Notes: generated by a model not told the origin, from the sequence alone. Positions 8,353-17,549 are shown, numbered from the stretch's first letter. The stretch: 64,000 nt of DNA from JAFCUW01 sp049898325 (GCF_049898325.1 NZ_JAFCXL010000010.1:1-64000); one strand, 5' to 3'. A program made the numbers and translations.

Positions 8353-10026
8353 TCAGCGCGCCGGCGCATGCGCCGGCGGACCCGTAAGAAACCTGTCGGC
8401 GATCGAGCGGATGGTGCGCAGGTATTGCGTGTCCAGGCCGGTGTCGGGCAGCGCCTGCCGCGTGTGCGCCTCGATGAAGACAAACAGTTCGAGCATGCCG
8501 ATCGAATCGATGACGCCGTCCTCGATCAGGTCGGCGTCCAGGCACAGGCTGTCCGTGCGCACGCACGTCATATCGGCCAGGAACTGGCGCAGCAGGGCGA
8601 TCGAGGAGGCCCCGGCGGCGGCAATGGCCGTCTCCGGCGCGGCGGTCTGGTCGCCCGTCTCGAGCAGGCTGGCGTTGTAGTCGCCGGCCAGCACATGGTT
8701 GACGTAGAGGCCGCTGCCACCCAGCACGCGGTAGCTGTGCTCGGCGCCGGCGGGAATCAGCATGGATGCCGGACTGTGCAATTCGCGGACTTCGCCGTCC
8801 AGCAGCACTTCGACGCGCAATCCCGTCAGTCCGACTTCCTTGCCGATGAACAGGAACAGGCTGTCGCAGCCATGCCGGTGCGGATCGACATGGGCGGCGG
8901 CGGGCGTGTGCTGGGGCGGAATGTCACGGACGATACAGTACTGCCGCGCATCGTCGACGAAGCGGTCGTCGACCATCACATACCGCGAGCCCGGGCCGGC
9001 GCGGTGATACTTCAGTTCGGTCGCGCTGATCACCTGCGGCGCCACCACCATTGCGTCGATCGTGCGCGGCGCCGGCGGCGGCGCCAGTTGCACGACGCGG
9101 CCGCAGCGCTGGGCATCGAACACGGCATACGAGAGCCCACTGCGCTGCATGGCCTGGGTGTGCAGCCTTGCCGTGTGGGTGAAGGCGTTGCGGCCGACCA
9201 CGGGACGGCGGTGGTCGGGCGCGGAGCGGGTGGCGGCGGCGACGTAGGCCGACAGATGTTGCAGCGCCTGCGCCTGCCGCAGGGGCTGCTTCGCCTCGAG
9301 ATCGAGGTTGGCCAGCAGCAGCGCCAGGTCGGTGATGCCGCAGCGTTCGCCGATGCCGTTGACCGAGGTCGAGATCCAGTTGGCGCCGGCCTCCAGCGCG
9401 GCCCAGGCGTTGGCCATGGCGAAGCCGCGGTCGTCGTGGATGTGCACTTCCAGGTCGGTGCCGGGCAGGGCGGCGCGGATCGCCGCCACCTTGGCGCCAA
9501 ACACGCCTGGTGTCATCGCGCCCAGCGTGTCGGCATAGCAGATGCGGTCCGCGCCTTCCTCGACGGCGGCGCGCAGCACCCGGATCACCAGTTCGTCCGG
9601 CGTGCGCGAGGCATCCTCGACCGTGTAGCGCACGCCCAGCCCCAGCGACTTCGCATACGCCACACTGCGGCGCACCATCTCCATCACCGAGGCGGCCGGA
9701 CGGCCGCCCAGCCGGGTCAGGCGCGAGACCCGGTTGATGCCGCAAAAAATGCCCACCCACTGCGCGCCGCTGGCGCTGGCCGCGTCGATGTCTTCGCGTT
9801 GCGCGCGGGCGTGCGAGAGCAGGGGCGTGGGCAAGCCGAGCGCGCGGATCGCGCCGATGCGAAGGCGCTCCTGCTCGCTCACGCGCGCGTGGCCGCATTC
9901 GATCATGTCGACCCCCACCGCTGCCAGCAGGGTGGCGATATGGCAGGCCTGCTCGACTGAAAATCGGACGCCCGGCGCCTGGTTTCCTTCGCGTAGGGTG
10001 GCGTCGACGATGCGGATCGCTTGCAT
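8353..10026 (-). CDS. Three-domain fusion: isopropylmalate-synthase-like (DRE-TIM) + cupin + acyl carrier
   Basis: 557 residues. Residues 1-300 are a DRE-TIM metallolyase of the isopropylmalate/homocitrate synthase branch: DATLREGNQ (8-16), metal His195/His197 (VHIHDD), NGIGERCG (223-230), then VVGRNAFTHTARLH typical of the synthase branch. Residues 370-445 form a cupin with H379, H383, H385 and H430 as likely metal ligands. Residues 475-545 form a carrier domain with the phosphopantetheine site at Ser508 (DSIGMLEL). I infer condensation of an acetyl-type unit with a 2-oxoacid held on or passed to the carrier. GGGGAC precedes the ATG. It is the last gene of the operon. The order and combination of domains are unfamiliar to me. 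Confidence 0.85.
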   Translation of the reverse strand: MQAIRIVDATLREGNQAPGVRFSVEQACHIATLLAAVGVDMIECGHARVSEQERLRIGAIRALGLPTPLLSHARAQREDIDAASASGAQWVGIFCGINRVSRLTRLGGRPAASVMEMVRRSVAYAKSLGLGVRYTVEDASRTPDELVIRVLRAAVEEGADRICYADTLGAMTPGVFGAKVAAIRAALPGTDLEVHIHDDRGFAMANAWAALEAGANWISTSVNGIGERCGITDLALLLANLDLEAKQPLRQAQALQHLSAYVAAATRSAPDHRRPVVGRNAFTHTARLHTQAMQRSGLSYAVFDAQRCGRVVQLAPPPAPRTIDAMVVAPQVISATELKYHRAGPGSRYVMVDDRFVDDARQYCIVRDIPPQHTPAAAHVDPHRHGCDSLFLFIGKEVGLTGLRVEVLLDGEVRELHSPASMLIPAGAEHSYRVLGGSGLYVNHVLAGDYNASLLETGDQTAAPETAIAAAGASSIALLRQFLADMTCVRTDSLCLDADLIEDGVIDSIGMLELFVFIEAHTRQALPDTGLDTQYLRTIRSIADRFLTGPPAHAPAR

Positions 10027-10038
10027 GCTTGTCCCCGA

Positions 10039-10800
10039 TCAGTGCGGATCGATGCGTCCGGCGACGATCGCCAGCGGCATGCTGATGTGCAAGGGGCCAT
10101 CTGGCTGGAAGCGCGCATGCGCCGCTGCCACCAGCGCGTCCAACTGGCTGGCGACGTTGATGTCCAGCATGGCTTTTTTATACGACGACCAGGTTTGCAT
10201 GTAGCCGATCAGCTGGGCGACGTCCCAGCGTTCGTCGATTGCCAGCGGCGGCGGCGTGACGTGCTCGAACGGGAAGGCGATGTCGGCATCACGATAGCCG
10301 TCCCACAAGATGCGGTTGTTGCTCGCCCAGTAAGGCGCTACCAGCTCGCGCAAGGGCATCACCAGCGCGGCCATCACGTCCGGTTCGCAGTCGAACCAGG
10401 CGTAGCCCCAGGCGCAAAACAGCGCGCCCGGCTTGGCCACGCGGCGCACTTCCGGCCAGAACGCGGCATAGTCGAACCAGTGCAGCGCCTGGGCCACCGT
10501 GACCAGGTCGAAGCTGTGCGCGGCGAACGCGGTGCGCTCGGCCGGTTGCGCCGAATACACGACATTGGGCGCGGGCAGGCCCTGGGTGACTTGTTCAGCG
10601 CTGAGGTCGGTCGCCATCACCTGGTCGTAGTAGCGCGCCAGGTCGACCGCGGCCTGGCCGTTGCCGGTGGCGCAGTCCCAGGCCAGCGCGTGACCGCTGC
10701 TGTGCTGGCTCAACCAGTCGAACAGCGCCTGCGGGTAACGCGGACGCGCCAGTGCGTACTGGTCCGAGCGCTGCGCGAACGTGTTGGTGTGCGGTGTCAT
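10039..10800 (-). CDS. SAM-dependent class I methyltransferase
   Basis: 253 residues of the UbiE/BTA family. Motif I is LAWDCATGNGQAAVDL (about 45-60), with an acidic MATDLS following and the FDLVTVAQALHWFDY post-motif typical of this group. The protein is cytoplasmic. The start at 10800 has AAGGAG five bases upstream and overlaps the stop of the oxygenase gene by four bases (ATGA). Position in the operon implies methylation of the pathway product or an intermediate. Homologues are also tied to trans-aconitate or small-acid methylation, so substrate is open. Confidence 0.88.
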   Translation of the reverse strand: MTPHTNTFAQRSDQYALARPRYPQALFDWLSQHSSGHALAWDCATGNGQAAVDLARYYDQVMATDLSAEQVTQGLPAPNVVYSAQPAERTAFAAHSFDLVTVAQALHWFDYAAFWPEVRRVAKPGALFCAWGYAWFDCEPDVMAALVMPLRELVAPYWASNNRILWDGYRDADIAFPFEHVTPPPLAIDERWDVAQLIGYMQTWSSYKKAMLDINVASQLDALVAAAHARFQPDGPLHISMPLAIVAGRIDPH

Positions 10801-11789
10801 GGAGTCTCCTTTGAATGGATATGGTCGGTGTTGCCCAGTTGGTTCAGATACGCTGCCCCGCGGCCGACGCCGCCGCGAAAGCTGCCCGCGATGCACGAGC
10901 CGGCAAGCGGGTGCAGCGCCAGCGGCAGCGGCGCGCTGTCGAACGGCGCCACCCACGTGCGCAGCGCCAGCCGCCCGGCGTCGTGCGCGGGCACGTCGAC
11001 ATAGGCGCTGCGCGCATGCATGACGCGGTAATTGTCGAGCAGTAGCAATTCGCCCGGGTGCGGGGCGAAGCTGTGCGCCGCCCGCAGTGCCTCGAGCGCG
11101 CCATCCCACTGGTCCAGCGCCTGCGTCTGGCGCGCGTCCAGGCGCGGACAATCCGCATGGCGCTGCGAGTCGGCGATGAAGCGGCGGATGTAGTGGCCGC
11201 AGATGGTGCCGTCGCGCTCCCACAGGATCGGCCGCCAGTGCCACAGCAGCGACGCGAAAATGCGCTCTTCGCGCAGGTCGACGGGGAAGCCGTCGAACAG
11301 CACCTGCAGCGCCGCCGGCGCCTGGACGCGCAGCCGCCCGGCGGCCTGCGCATACGGCAGCACGCTCAGCTGTCCACCGTTGCTGCTGGTGCGCACATAC
11401 AGCAGCAAGTTGACATCGCAGCGATCGCTGTGAAACGCCAGCGCGTGGTTGGTCTGGTGGCCGCGGGTGCCGGGCAGCGCATAATCGCGCCGCTCGTCCT
11501 GCACGTGGGCCAGCTCGCCCTCGGCATACGACTGGGGCAGCACGAAGCCGATCTGGCGCGAGACCAGCAAGAGCAGGTGCTCGAGCCGTGCCAGCGCATG
11601 CTGGCCGGGCTGCTCGACTAGCGCCAGGCGCGCCACGCCGTGCCGCGCCAGTGGCGCAGCGACGGCCTCGACGACATTGCGCGCCAGCTCGGCGTCGGCG
11701 TCGGCGCCGGCCGCGGACCCTTGCGCGAGCCAGCGCCGGACCTGCGCGCGCAGCGAGGGGGAGGGCAGGGCACAGGTCAAGGCAGGCAT
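10797..11789 (-). CDS. TauD/TfdA-like Fe(II)/2-oxoglutarate-dependent oxygenase
   Basis: 330 residues. The facial triad is visible as H120-x-D122 (HSDRCDVN) and distal His258 (NYRVMHARSAY), with an Arg-containing strand (RLALRTWV) suited to binding 2-oxoglutarate. The family performs hydroxylation, desaturation or ring formation on small or carrier-bound substrates; clavaminate-synthase-like members are often found in peptide pathways. The start at 11789 (MPALTCALPS) overlaps the end of the hydrolase gene by 13 bases. Confidence 0.88.
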   Translation of the reverse strand: MPALTCALPSPSLRAQVRRWLAQGSAAGADADAELARNVVEAVAAPLARHGVARLALVEQPGQHALARLEHLLLLVSRQIGFVLPQSYAEGELAHVQDERRDYALPGTRGHQTNHALAFHSDRCDVNLLLYVRTSSNGGQLSVLPYAQAAGRLRVQAPAALQVLFDGFPVDLREERIFASLLWHWRPILWERDGTICGHYIRRFIADSQRHADCPRLDARQTQALDQWDGALEALRAAHSFAPHPGELLLLDNYRVMHARSAYVDVPAHDAGRLALRTWVAPFDSAPLPLALHPLAGSCIAGSFRGGVGRGAAYLNQLGNTDHIHSKETP

Positions 11790-12400
11790 GGTTTGCGTTC
11801 CCGGTTGGCGGCCTCGATCCAGGCCGGTGAAAAAGCGTGCGGCAGATCGGCCACGACATGGTGGTCGACCGCGCCGATCTCCAGTGAGCGCAGCCATTCG
11901 GCGGTGCGCTGCACCGCCTCGTGCGGCACGAACGGATCCGGTGCCGACGAGTACAGCGCCAGCGCCACCTGTGCGCGCCCGCCGGCGTCGGCGCGCGCCA
12001 TGCGGGCCGCCATGTAGGCCGCCGGCAGGAAGGCGGCGAAGGCGTCGGCGCGGACGATGTGCAGGCGCTGGCGCGCGGCCAGCGCCAGCGCCAGCATGCC
12101 GCCCTGCGAGTGACCGACGACGCCGATCGGCGTCTCCGGCGCCAGCCCCTCCCGGCTCAGCTGCTGCGCCACCAGCGCTTCGAGCCGGGGCACGCAGTCG
12201 CACAGCGACGCGGCCAGCCGGTCGTGCCGGCCGGTGAAGGCAAACCAGCGCCGGTTGCCGCTGACCGGCTCGGCTTCCAGGCCGTCCAGGAACAGCCGCT
12301 CGGGCGCGCCATGGCCGTCCACGGCGTCGGCGGTGGCCTCCCAGTGGGCCTGAAACTGCCGCGCCGAGCTGCCCCAGCCGTGCAAGCAGATCGAGATCAT
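11777..12400 (-). CDS. Alpha/beta hydrolase (thioesterase-like)
   Basis: 207 residues, a compact single-domain hydrolase. Oxyanion-hole motif HGWGSS (7-12), nucleophile elbow GHSQGG with Ser98, candidate acid Asp in SSAPDPFVP and catalytic His in ADLPHAFSP. There is no signal peptide. In this operon it may release product from a carrier protein or hydrolyse an intermediate (inference); BioH-like esterases have the same layout. The start at 12400 overlaps the preceding stop by four bases. Confidence 0.85.
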   Translation of the reverse strand: MISICLHGWGSSARQFQAHWEATADAVDGHGAPERLFLDGLEAEPVSGNRRWFAFTGRHDRLAASLCDCVPRLEALVAQQLSREGLAPETPIGVVGHSQGGMLALALAARQRLHIVRADAFAAFLPAAYMAARMARADAGGRAQVALALYSSAPDPFVPHEAVQRTAEWLRSLEIGAVDHHVVADLPHAFSPAWIEAANRERKPCLP

Positions 12401-13110
12401 GCTGGCACGATCTGCTCATGCCGGTCGCCCGGGCCGAGCGCCACGGCCGGCTCGTTGAGGTCGGCATGCGCGCAGCGGGCGAACGCCAGTACCAGCCCGA
12501 TGCGCTCGTGGTCCGAGTTGTTGGGGCCGCTGGAATGGACGGTGCGCCGGTCCATGACGATGCAGTCGCCGACGTCGGCCGTCACCGCTTCCGGTGCCGC
12601 CATGGCGCTCACGTCCATGACCTTGTGAAACGGATGGCGCAGGTCCCACCCCAATTTTCCCGGCGGGGCGCGGTGGCTGCCCGGCAGCAATTGCAGGCAG
12701 CCGCTGTGGCGCGGCACCGGCGTCAGCGGCACCCACGCCGTCAGGCCCGCCTCGCACGGATGGCCCCACAGGTCGGCGTCGCAATGCCAGCCGACGAAGG
12801 TGCTGCTGTGGGGGTATTTGATGAAGGCGGCGCTGCGGATCAGCAAGAACTCCGGCCCCAGCAGCGCGCGCGGCAATGCCAGTACGCCGCTGTCGAACAG
12901 GAAGTGCTGCCAGAACACGGGATCGCAGTTCCACAGCTGGCGCAGCTTGATGGGCAGTCGATTGTTCCGGTTCAGCCGATCATGGGTGCTGGCCACGTCG
13001 GTGCGATCGCGGTGGGTGACAATCCAGCGCGCGGCGGCGGCAGCGGCGGCGTGGCCGATGGCGCCGTCAAAGCGCGCGTAGCCGCGGTCCTGGTAGTGCT
13101 CGGGGCTCAT
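12397..13110 (-). CDS. Phytanoyl-CoA dioxygenase (PhyH) family oxygenase
   Basis: 237 residues. Iron ligands are visible as H109-x-D111 (GWHCDADLWG) and H192 (RRTVHSSGPNN), and Arg203 (ERIGLV) is placed to bind 2-oxoglutarate. The family includes non-haem halogenase relatives; here the Asp ligand is present, so hydroxylation rather than halogenation is expected. ATGA overlaps link it to the genes on both sides. It is the second oxygenase of the operon, so at least two C-H oxidations are implied. Confidence 0.9.
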   Translation of the reverse strand: MSPEHYQDRGYARFDGAIGHAAAAAAARWIVTHRDRTDVASTHDRLNRNNRLPIKLRQLWNCDPVFWQHFLFDSGVLALPRALLGPEFLLIRSAAFIKYPHSSTFVGWHCDADLWGHPCEAGLTAWVPLTPVPRHSGCLQLLPGSHRAPPGKLGWDLRHPFHKVMDVSAMAAPEAVTADVGDCIVMDRRTVHSSGPNNSDHERIGLVLAFARCAHADLNEPAVALGPGDRHEQIVPA

Positions 13111-14642
13111 GGTGCCACCCACTGCGCGAGGGTGCCGTCGAGGTGCATGCGCGCCAGATCGTTGCGCAGTATCTTGCCGTTCGCGTTGCGCGGCAGGCCG
13201 CGCGCCGACACGTACAGCGCGTTGGGCACCTTGGTGCTGCCCAGGTGGTGGCGTATCCACTGCAACAAGGGCGACGCCGTGGTCGGTGCACCCATCTGCA
13301 CCACCACGCACAACTCGTCGCCGGACGGCAGGTCGCGGCCCTTGAAGGCGCAGGCGTCGACGACGTCGGGCGCGCGACGCAGGTAGTGCTCGAGCTCGTG
13401 CAGGTAGTAGGTGGTGCCGCCCCGCAGCACCACGTCCTTCTGGCGGCCGCGGATGGTGTAGCGGCCCGCGCTGTCGCGCTCGGCGAAGTCGCCGGTCCTG
13501 AGCCAGCCGTCGTCCCAGCTGGCGCGGCTGGCGCCTTCGTTGTGCACGTAGGCGCCGGTGGCCATCGGGCCGCTGAGCTGCAGTTCACCCGTGGCCGGTC
13601 CATCGAGCAGGCGGCCGTCGGCGTCGGCCAGCCGGGCCGCGATGCCGCGCGCCGGGCCAATGCTGGCGCTGGCCCGGCCATCGTCGCCGCGGCTGCCGAA
13701 GAAGACGGCAAAGGTCAGCTCGGTCAGGCCGTAGCAGTTGAACACCTGCACCGGGAAACGCGCCTCGAGCCGCTGCAGCTCCTGCTCGGCGACCGGTGCG
13801 GCGGAACAGAAGGCCAGCAGCGTGGCCGCGCCGGCGGGCGGGCGCGGGGGCAGGGTATTGATCAGTCGCACCAGCGGCGGCACCAGGTAGACGAAGTCGG
13901 CGCCATCGTCGAGCACGGCGTCCCAGCTCGCTTGCGCATTGGCCAGGGAGAAGCTGGGGAACACGCGGGTGCCGGCGCCCACTTCGCGTGGCAGCAGGAA
14001 GCACACGCCCAGCACGCCCAGCGAGTTGATGTCGAACAGGCAGGCGCAGCGCTGCACGGCGCTGAAGTCATGACAGTCCAGGCAATTGCGGTAGGCGCGG
14101 CGGATCTGGCGGTGCGTGATCGCCACGCACTTGGGATTGTCGGTGGTGCCGGAGGTGGTGGCATACAAGGCCACCTGGTCCAGGCCGTGCTCGTGCGTGG
14201 CGGCAGGGTGGGGCGCGGCGGCCGCGTCCCAGGTGGGAAAGGCGTGCCGGCGCAGGCCTGGCAGCAGGCTGGCGATGGCGTCTTCCGTCTCGGCGAACAC
14301 GCTGTCGCAGTCCAGCAGCGTCAGCAGATCGTCGACGATGGCGGCGCGCCAGTTGCGGTCCAGTAGCAGCACGCCCGCGCCGATGCGCCACAGGGCGTTG
14401 AGCAGCACGTGGAAGGACGCGCTGTTGGCGCAGACCAGCGCCACCACCTGGCCGGGGACGATGGCGCCGTCGAACTGGCGGGCGACGGTGGCGACCGCCG
14501 CCTCGAATTCGCGCCAGACCAGGCCGGCACGGCCGTCGGCGCGGCGCAGCGCGCACTGTTCGGGGCGCAGGGCGGCCCAGTGGCCGACGACCTGGTCCAG
14601 GCGCAAGGTGGCCGGGGCCCGCGCGCTTTCAGGGGTTTGCAT
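13107..14642 (-). CDS. AMP-forming adenylating enzyme (acyl/aminoacyl-AMP ligase)
   Basis: 511 residues of the ANL superfamily: P-loop TTSGTTDNPK (162-171), A5 NCYGLTELT, A7 WLRTGDF, hinge GRQKDVVLRGG, and A10 NANGKILR with the catalytic lysine. No carrier or condensation domain is attached, so it probably loads a free-standing carrier, either the ACP at 17257 or the domain of the fusion at 8353. The substrate cannot be read from the sequence by eye. It overlaps the asparagine-synthetase-like gene by 14 bases. Confidence 0.9.
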   Translation of the reverse strand: MQTPESARAPATLRLDQVVGHWAALRPEQCALRRADGRAGLVWREFEAAVATVARQFDGAIVPGQVVALVCANSASFHVLLNALWRIGAGVLLLDRNWRAAIVDDLLTLLDCDSVFAETEDAIASLLPGLRRHAFPTWDAAAAPHPAATHEHGLDQVALYATTSGTTDNPKCVAITHRQIRRAYRNCLDCHDFSAVQRCACLFDINSLGVLGVCFLLPREVGAGTRVFPSFSLANAQASWDAVLDDGADFVYLVPPLVRLINTLPPRPPAGAATLLAFCSAAPVAEQELQRLEARFPVQVFNCYGLTELTFAVFFGSRGDDGRASASIGPARGIAARLADADGRLLDGPATGELQLSGPMATGAYVHNEGASRASWDDGWLRTGDFAERDSAGRYTIRGRQKDVVLRGGTTYYLHELEHYLRRAPDVVDACAFKGRDLPSGDELCVVVQMGAPTTASPLLQWIRHHLGSTKVPNALYVSARGLPRNANGKILRNDLARMHLDGTLAQWVAP

Positions 14643-16275
14643 CGAGCAGCTCGCTTTCGAGTAAAAACGTCAGGGACATCAGCAGGCACAGGACATCGGC
14701 GTCGAAGCCGCCAGCGGTGCGCAGGCGGTCGAGCGCGCGCGCCACCGCGCCGGCGTCGAACAGCCGGGCGCACTGGCGCACGATGCGCTGCGCCATGTCG
14801 TCGCGGGCCAGGCAGCGCAACAGCATGGCGTCGGACGATTTGAAGCGCACCTTCGGGCGCTGGGCGCGCGGGCCCAGCTCGGCGGCGTAGGCCTGGCGCA
14901 GGAACGTCTTGCCCAGGCCGCTGGTCAAGGCGCGCCAGTCCAGCCCCAGCGCCAGGTCGGGGATGTGGTTGTACAGGAACGGCACCCGGCCTTCGATCGA
15001 GCGCGCCATCAGGCACACGTCGCTGCGCAGCAGCAGCCGGGTCAGCCGCATCTGGGTTTCGATCGCCCGCAAGTCGGGGCAGTCGCCGTATAGCTGGGTA
15101 AAGCGCTGCTCGACGGCGCCGCTGGCCTCGTCGCCGAACAGGCAGCGGACCAGCGCGCGCCGGGCGGCGTTGCGGTAGTAGGCCTGCACCGAGGCCGGGT
15201 CGTCAACCTTGGCGTAGCTGCCGTAGCCGCCGAAGTATTCGTCCACGCCCTCGCCCAGCAGCATCGCCCGCACGCCGTGGGCGGCGGCGGCGTCGGCCAG
15301 TTGCTGATACAGGGGCAGGCTCGACATCGTGGTGGGCTGGCCGAAGGCGCGCGTGGCGCTGGCAAAGCCGGCCAGGAAATCCTGATCGCCGACCGGCACC
15401 ACGACATGCTTCCAGGTTTGCCAGGCGCCCGGGGTGGGCAGGCCCAGTTGCGCCAGCGTGGCGAGGTCGTCGTCGCCGTCCTCGGTACGGACGGTGACGC
15501 AGACCAGGTTTTCCACGCCCTGGGCATTGAGCTCGCAGGCGAGGATGCTCGAATCGAGGCCGCCGCTCAGGGCCAGTCCCAGCGGCCCGGCACCCTGCGC
15601 GCTGCGCCGCACCGACGCCGCGATCGCCTGGCGCAGCGCGGCGATGCTAGGCGGCGCCGGCGGGGCCGGGCGCTGCGCGCGCTTCGGTGTGCGCCGCAGG
15701 CCGTGGGCATCGATGGCCACGTCGTCTTTCCACACCAGCGACACGCCGGCCGCGCAGGTCTGGTCGCCCAGGTACCAGCCGTAGGCGAACAACTCGGCCA
15801 GCGCGCCCTGGTCAATCCGCGCGGGCGCTCCCTGCCGTAACAGCGCCGTCATTTCCGACGCGAAGACGATCTCGTCGGGAAGCTCGCGCACGAACAGCGG
15901 CTTGATGAAGTGCCAGTCGGTCGCCAGCGTCAATTGCCCCTGGCGGGGCGCATAGCGCGAGTAGGCGTACATGCCGTCGGCGCCGGGGCTGTGCGCGGCC
16001 AGGGCGATTTCATTGTCGAGGCCGTCCACGGCGGTCAGATAGCCGCTCCCGGCGTGCTGCCCGTAGACCTGGCCGTTGTAGGCCGACACGGCGTCGGCAT
16101 GGTGCACCGGCAGGGCCACCTCGGCGCCGCGAAAACGCAGCCGGTGCATGCCCAGGGCCAGGCGCTGGTGGCGAAACACGCCCACGCCATCGAGGCCACG
16201 GTGCTTGATGCCGTCGAAGACAGCGTCGAACACGCTGGCCGAGGCGGTGCCGAATGATCCTGCGATGCCGCACAT
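14629..16275 (-). CDS. Asparagine-synthetase-like glutamine amidotransferase
   Basis: 548 residues. N-terminal Ntn glutaminase with catalytic Cys2 (MCGIAG), HRGLDG and AYNGQVYG; C-terminal synthetase with pyrophosphate loop SGGLDSS (237-243). It should use glutamine and ATP to turn a carboxylate into an amide. Because Cys2 is kept, it is unlike beta-lactam synthetases and lasso cyclases, which have lost it. Compared with AsnB the P of HRGPDG is L, and the substrate pocket may differ. AGGAG precedes the ATG by seven bases. Confidence 0.9.
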   Translation of the reverse strand: MCGIAGSFGTASASVFDAVFDGIKHRGLDGVGVFRHQRLALGMHRLRFRGAEVALPVHHADAVSAYNGQVYGQHAGSGYLTAVDGLDNEIALAAHSPGADGMYAYSRYAPRQGQLTLATDWHFIKPLFVRELPDEIVFASEMTALLRQGAPARIDQGALAELFAYGWYLGDQTCAAGVSLVWKDDVAIDAHGLRRTPKRAQRPAPPAPPSIAALRQAIAASVRRSAQGAGPLGLALSGGLDSSILACELNAQGVENLVCVTVRTEDGDDDLATLAQLGLPTPGAWQTWKHVVVPVGDQDFLAGFASATRAFGQPTTMSSLPLYQQLADAAAAHGVRAMLLGEGVDEYFGGYGSYAKVDDPASVQAYYRNAARRALVRCLFGDEASGAVEQRFTQLYGDCPDLRAIETQMRLTRLLLRSDVCLMARSIEGRVPFLYNHIPDLALGLDWRALTSGLGKTFLRQAYAAELGPRAQRPKVRFKSSDAMLLRCLARDDMAQRIVRQCARLFDAGAVARALDRLRTAGGFDADVLCLLMSLTFLLESELLDANP

Positions 16276-16284
16276 GGCGCGCTC

Positions 16285-17241
16285 CTATTGGCAGGTGGTG
16301 ACGGCGACGGCGCCGCACGAGAGCGGCCCGCACAGGAACAGCAGCACCGCATCGGTGTCGCCGACGAGCTGCGCATGCTGCAAGTCCGCCAGGTTGATCA
16401 GCGGATCGAATGGAATATGCCCCAGCTGTCCCACATTTTCCAGGAACGCGCGTTGCGGCGGAAAGCCCAGCAGCCTGGAGTAGGTCAGCGTTGTGCTGCG
16501 GTTGTAGTCGCCCAGTACCACCCAGCGAAAGTCGCCGGGCTGCATGCGGCAGGCATCGTAGCAATCGGCCGCGGCGTGCTTCATGGAGCGGAACATCTCC
16601 AGCAGCCTGGCCGCCATGTCGGCCCCGGGCACGATATTTTTGTACGGCGACATGCCGATGAAATCGAGGCGGAACGCCGTGCCCGCCGGTGGCGCGGCGC
16701 TGACCACGCAGGCCGCCACGCCGTCGCCGGCGATGGAGACCGCCTCGTCCATCAAGCGCGATTCGAGCGTGGCAAAGCGCTCCGCCGCCACCAGCAGCAC
16801 CTGCCGGGCCAGGCCTTGCTGGACGAGCGAGCTGGCCAGCAGGCTCGCTTGCAGGAAATTCGTGCAGCCGCCATAGGTCGCGCACAGCAGCACCGCCCTG
16901 GTGATGCCGAGCCCGTAAAACAGATCGTAGCAGCGGTTTCGTATCTGGCGAAAACTGAGCGCGGTGCGGCCGTCATCGAACAGCTCGGCGAAGCTTTCCG
17001 TGACCAGGATGACGCTGTCGATGGCATCGCCGCGCAAGCCGGACTTGTCGAGCGCACCCTGAACGCAGTCGGCGATCACCTGGTCGAGCGGCCGCGCCAG
17101 CCGCGCGAACGCCTGCACGCCCTTGTGGAGCAACTCGTCCACCGTTTCGACGGCGATGCCGTGGTCGATCAGGCCCGCGACCGGCACCGCGCAGCCGGCG
17201 GCGTAGTCGATCGAATGCAAAAAGGCGCGGTTAGCGGGCAT
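16285..17241 (-). CDS. 3-oxoacyl-ACP synthase III-like (KAS III) enzyme
   Basis: 318 residues with a thiolase fold and active Cys126 (ATYGGCTNFLQA). The HQAN motif of housekeeping FabH is not visible (the equivalent region reads VVLGDYNRS); instead a GHIPFDPLINL motif lies near residue 274. Such changes are typical of KAS III-like acyltransferases that make esters or amides rather than C-C bonds, but this is inference. AGGAG lies six bases before the ATG. Its gene is directly downstream of the carrier protein gene, its probable partner. Confidence 0.85.
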   Translation of the reverse strand: MPANRAFLHSIDYAAGCAVPVAGLIDHGIAVETVDELLHKGVQAFARLARPLDQVIADCVQGALDKSGLRGDAIDSVILVTESFAELFDDGRTALSFRQIRNRCYDLFYGLGITRAVLLCATYGGCTNFLQASLLASSLVQQGLARQVLLVAAERFATLESRLMDEAVSIAGDGVAACVVSAAPPAGTAFRLDFIGMSPYKNIVPGADMAARLLEMFRSMKHAAADCYDACRMQPGDFRWVVLGDYNRSTTLTYSRLLGFPPQRAFLENVGQLGHIPFDPLINLADLQHAQLVGDTDAVLLFLCGPLSCGAVAVTTCQ

Positions 17242-17256
17242 GCGTGACTCCTGGGC

Positions 17257-17487
17257 TTATTTGGGCGCGCACGATGGCGTCTCCAGCAAGGACACCAGCG
17301 CGCCGATGGTGTCGCACTGCGCGACCTGGTCGAGCGTCAGCGACTCGTCCAGCGATTGTTCGAGAAAAAGGAAAAAATCCAGAAACGTCAGCGAATCGAA
17401 CACATCCGCCAGCGCGGTCGATGGCTGCAAGGCCAGCTCCGGCATGCGCTGCTTGAAAAATGACATCACCGCGTGGTCGTGCAACAT
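17257..17487 (-). CDS. Free-standing acyl carrier protein (76 aa)
   Basis: Small acidic four-helix-type protein with the phosphopantetheine attachment motif DVFDSLTFLDF (the Ser of DSL, about residue 32). Predicted to tether pathway intermediates for the adenylating enzyme and the KAS III-like protein. GGAGA seven bases before ATG supports the start. It is too divergent, and in the wrong setting, to be the fatty-acid-synthesis AcpP. Confidence 0.85.
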   Translation of the reverse strand: MLHDHAVMSFFKQRMPELALQPSTALADVFDSLTFLDFFLFLEQSLDESLTLDQVAQCDTIGALVSLLETPSCAPK

Positions 17488-17549
17488 GGCTCGTTCTCCG
17501 GTAAGACAGACGCTGGCAAGCCAGCGTCCACAGTGCTTGCCTGGCGCGC

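Noticed and set aside
13107..14642. Full NRPS module
   Set aside because: Only an adenylating enzyme and separate carriers are found. There is no condensation or thioesterase domain in the NRPS sense.
12397..16275. Beta-lactam (clavam/carbapenem) pathway from AsnB-like plus 2-oxoglutarate oxygenases
   Set aside because: Beta-lactam synthetases have lost the N-terminal Cys, but this one has it. There is no CarB-like crotonase or carboxyethylarginine-synthase gene.
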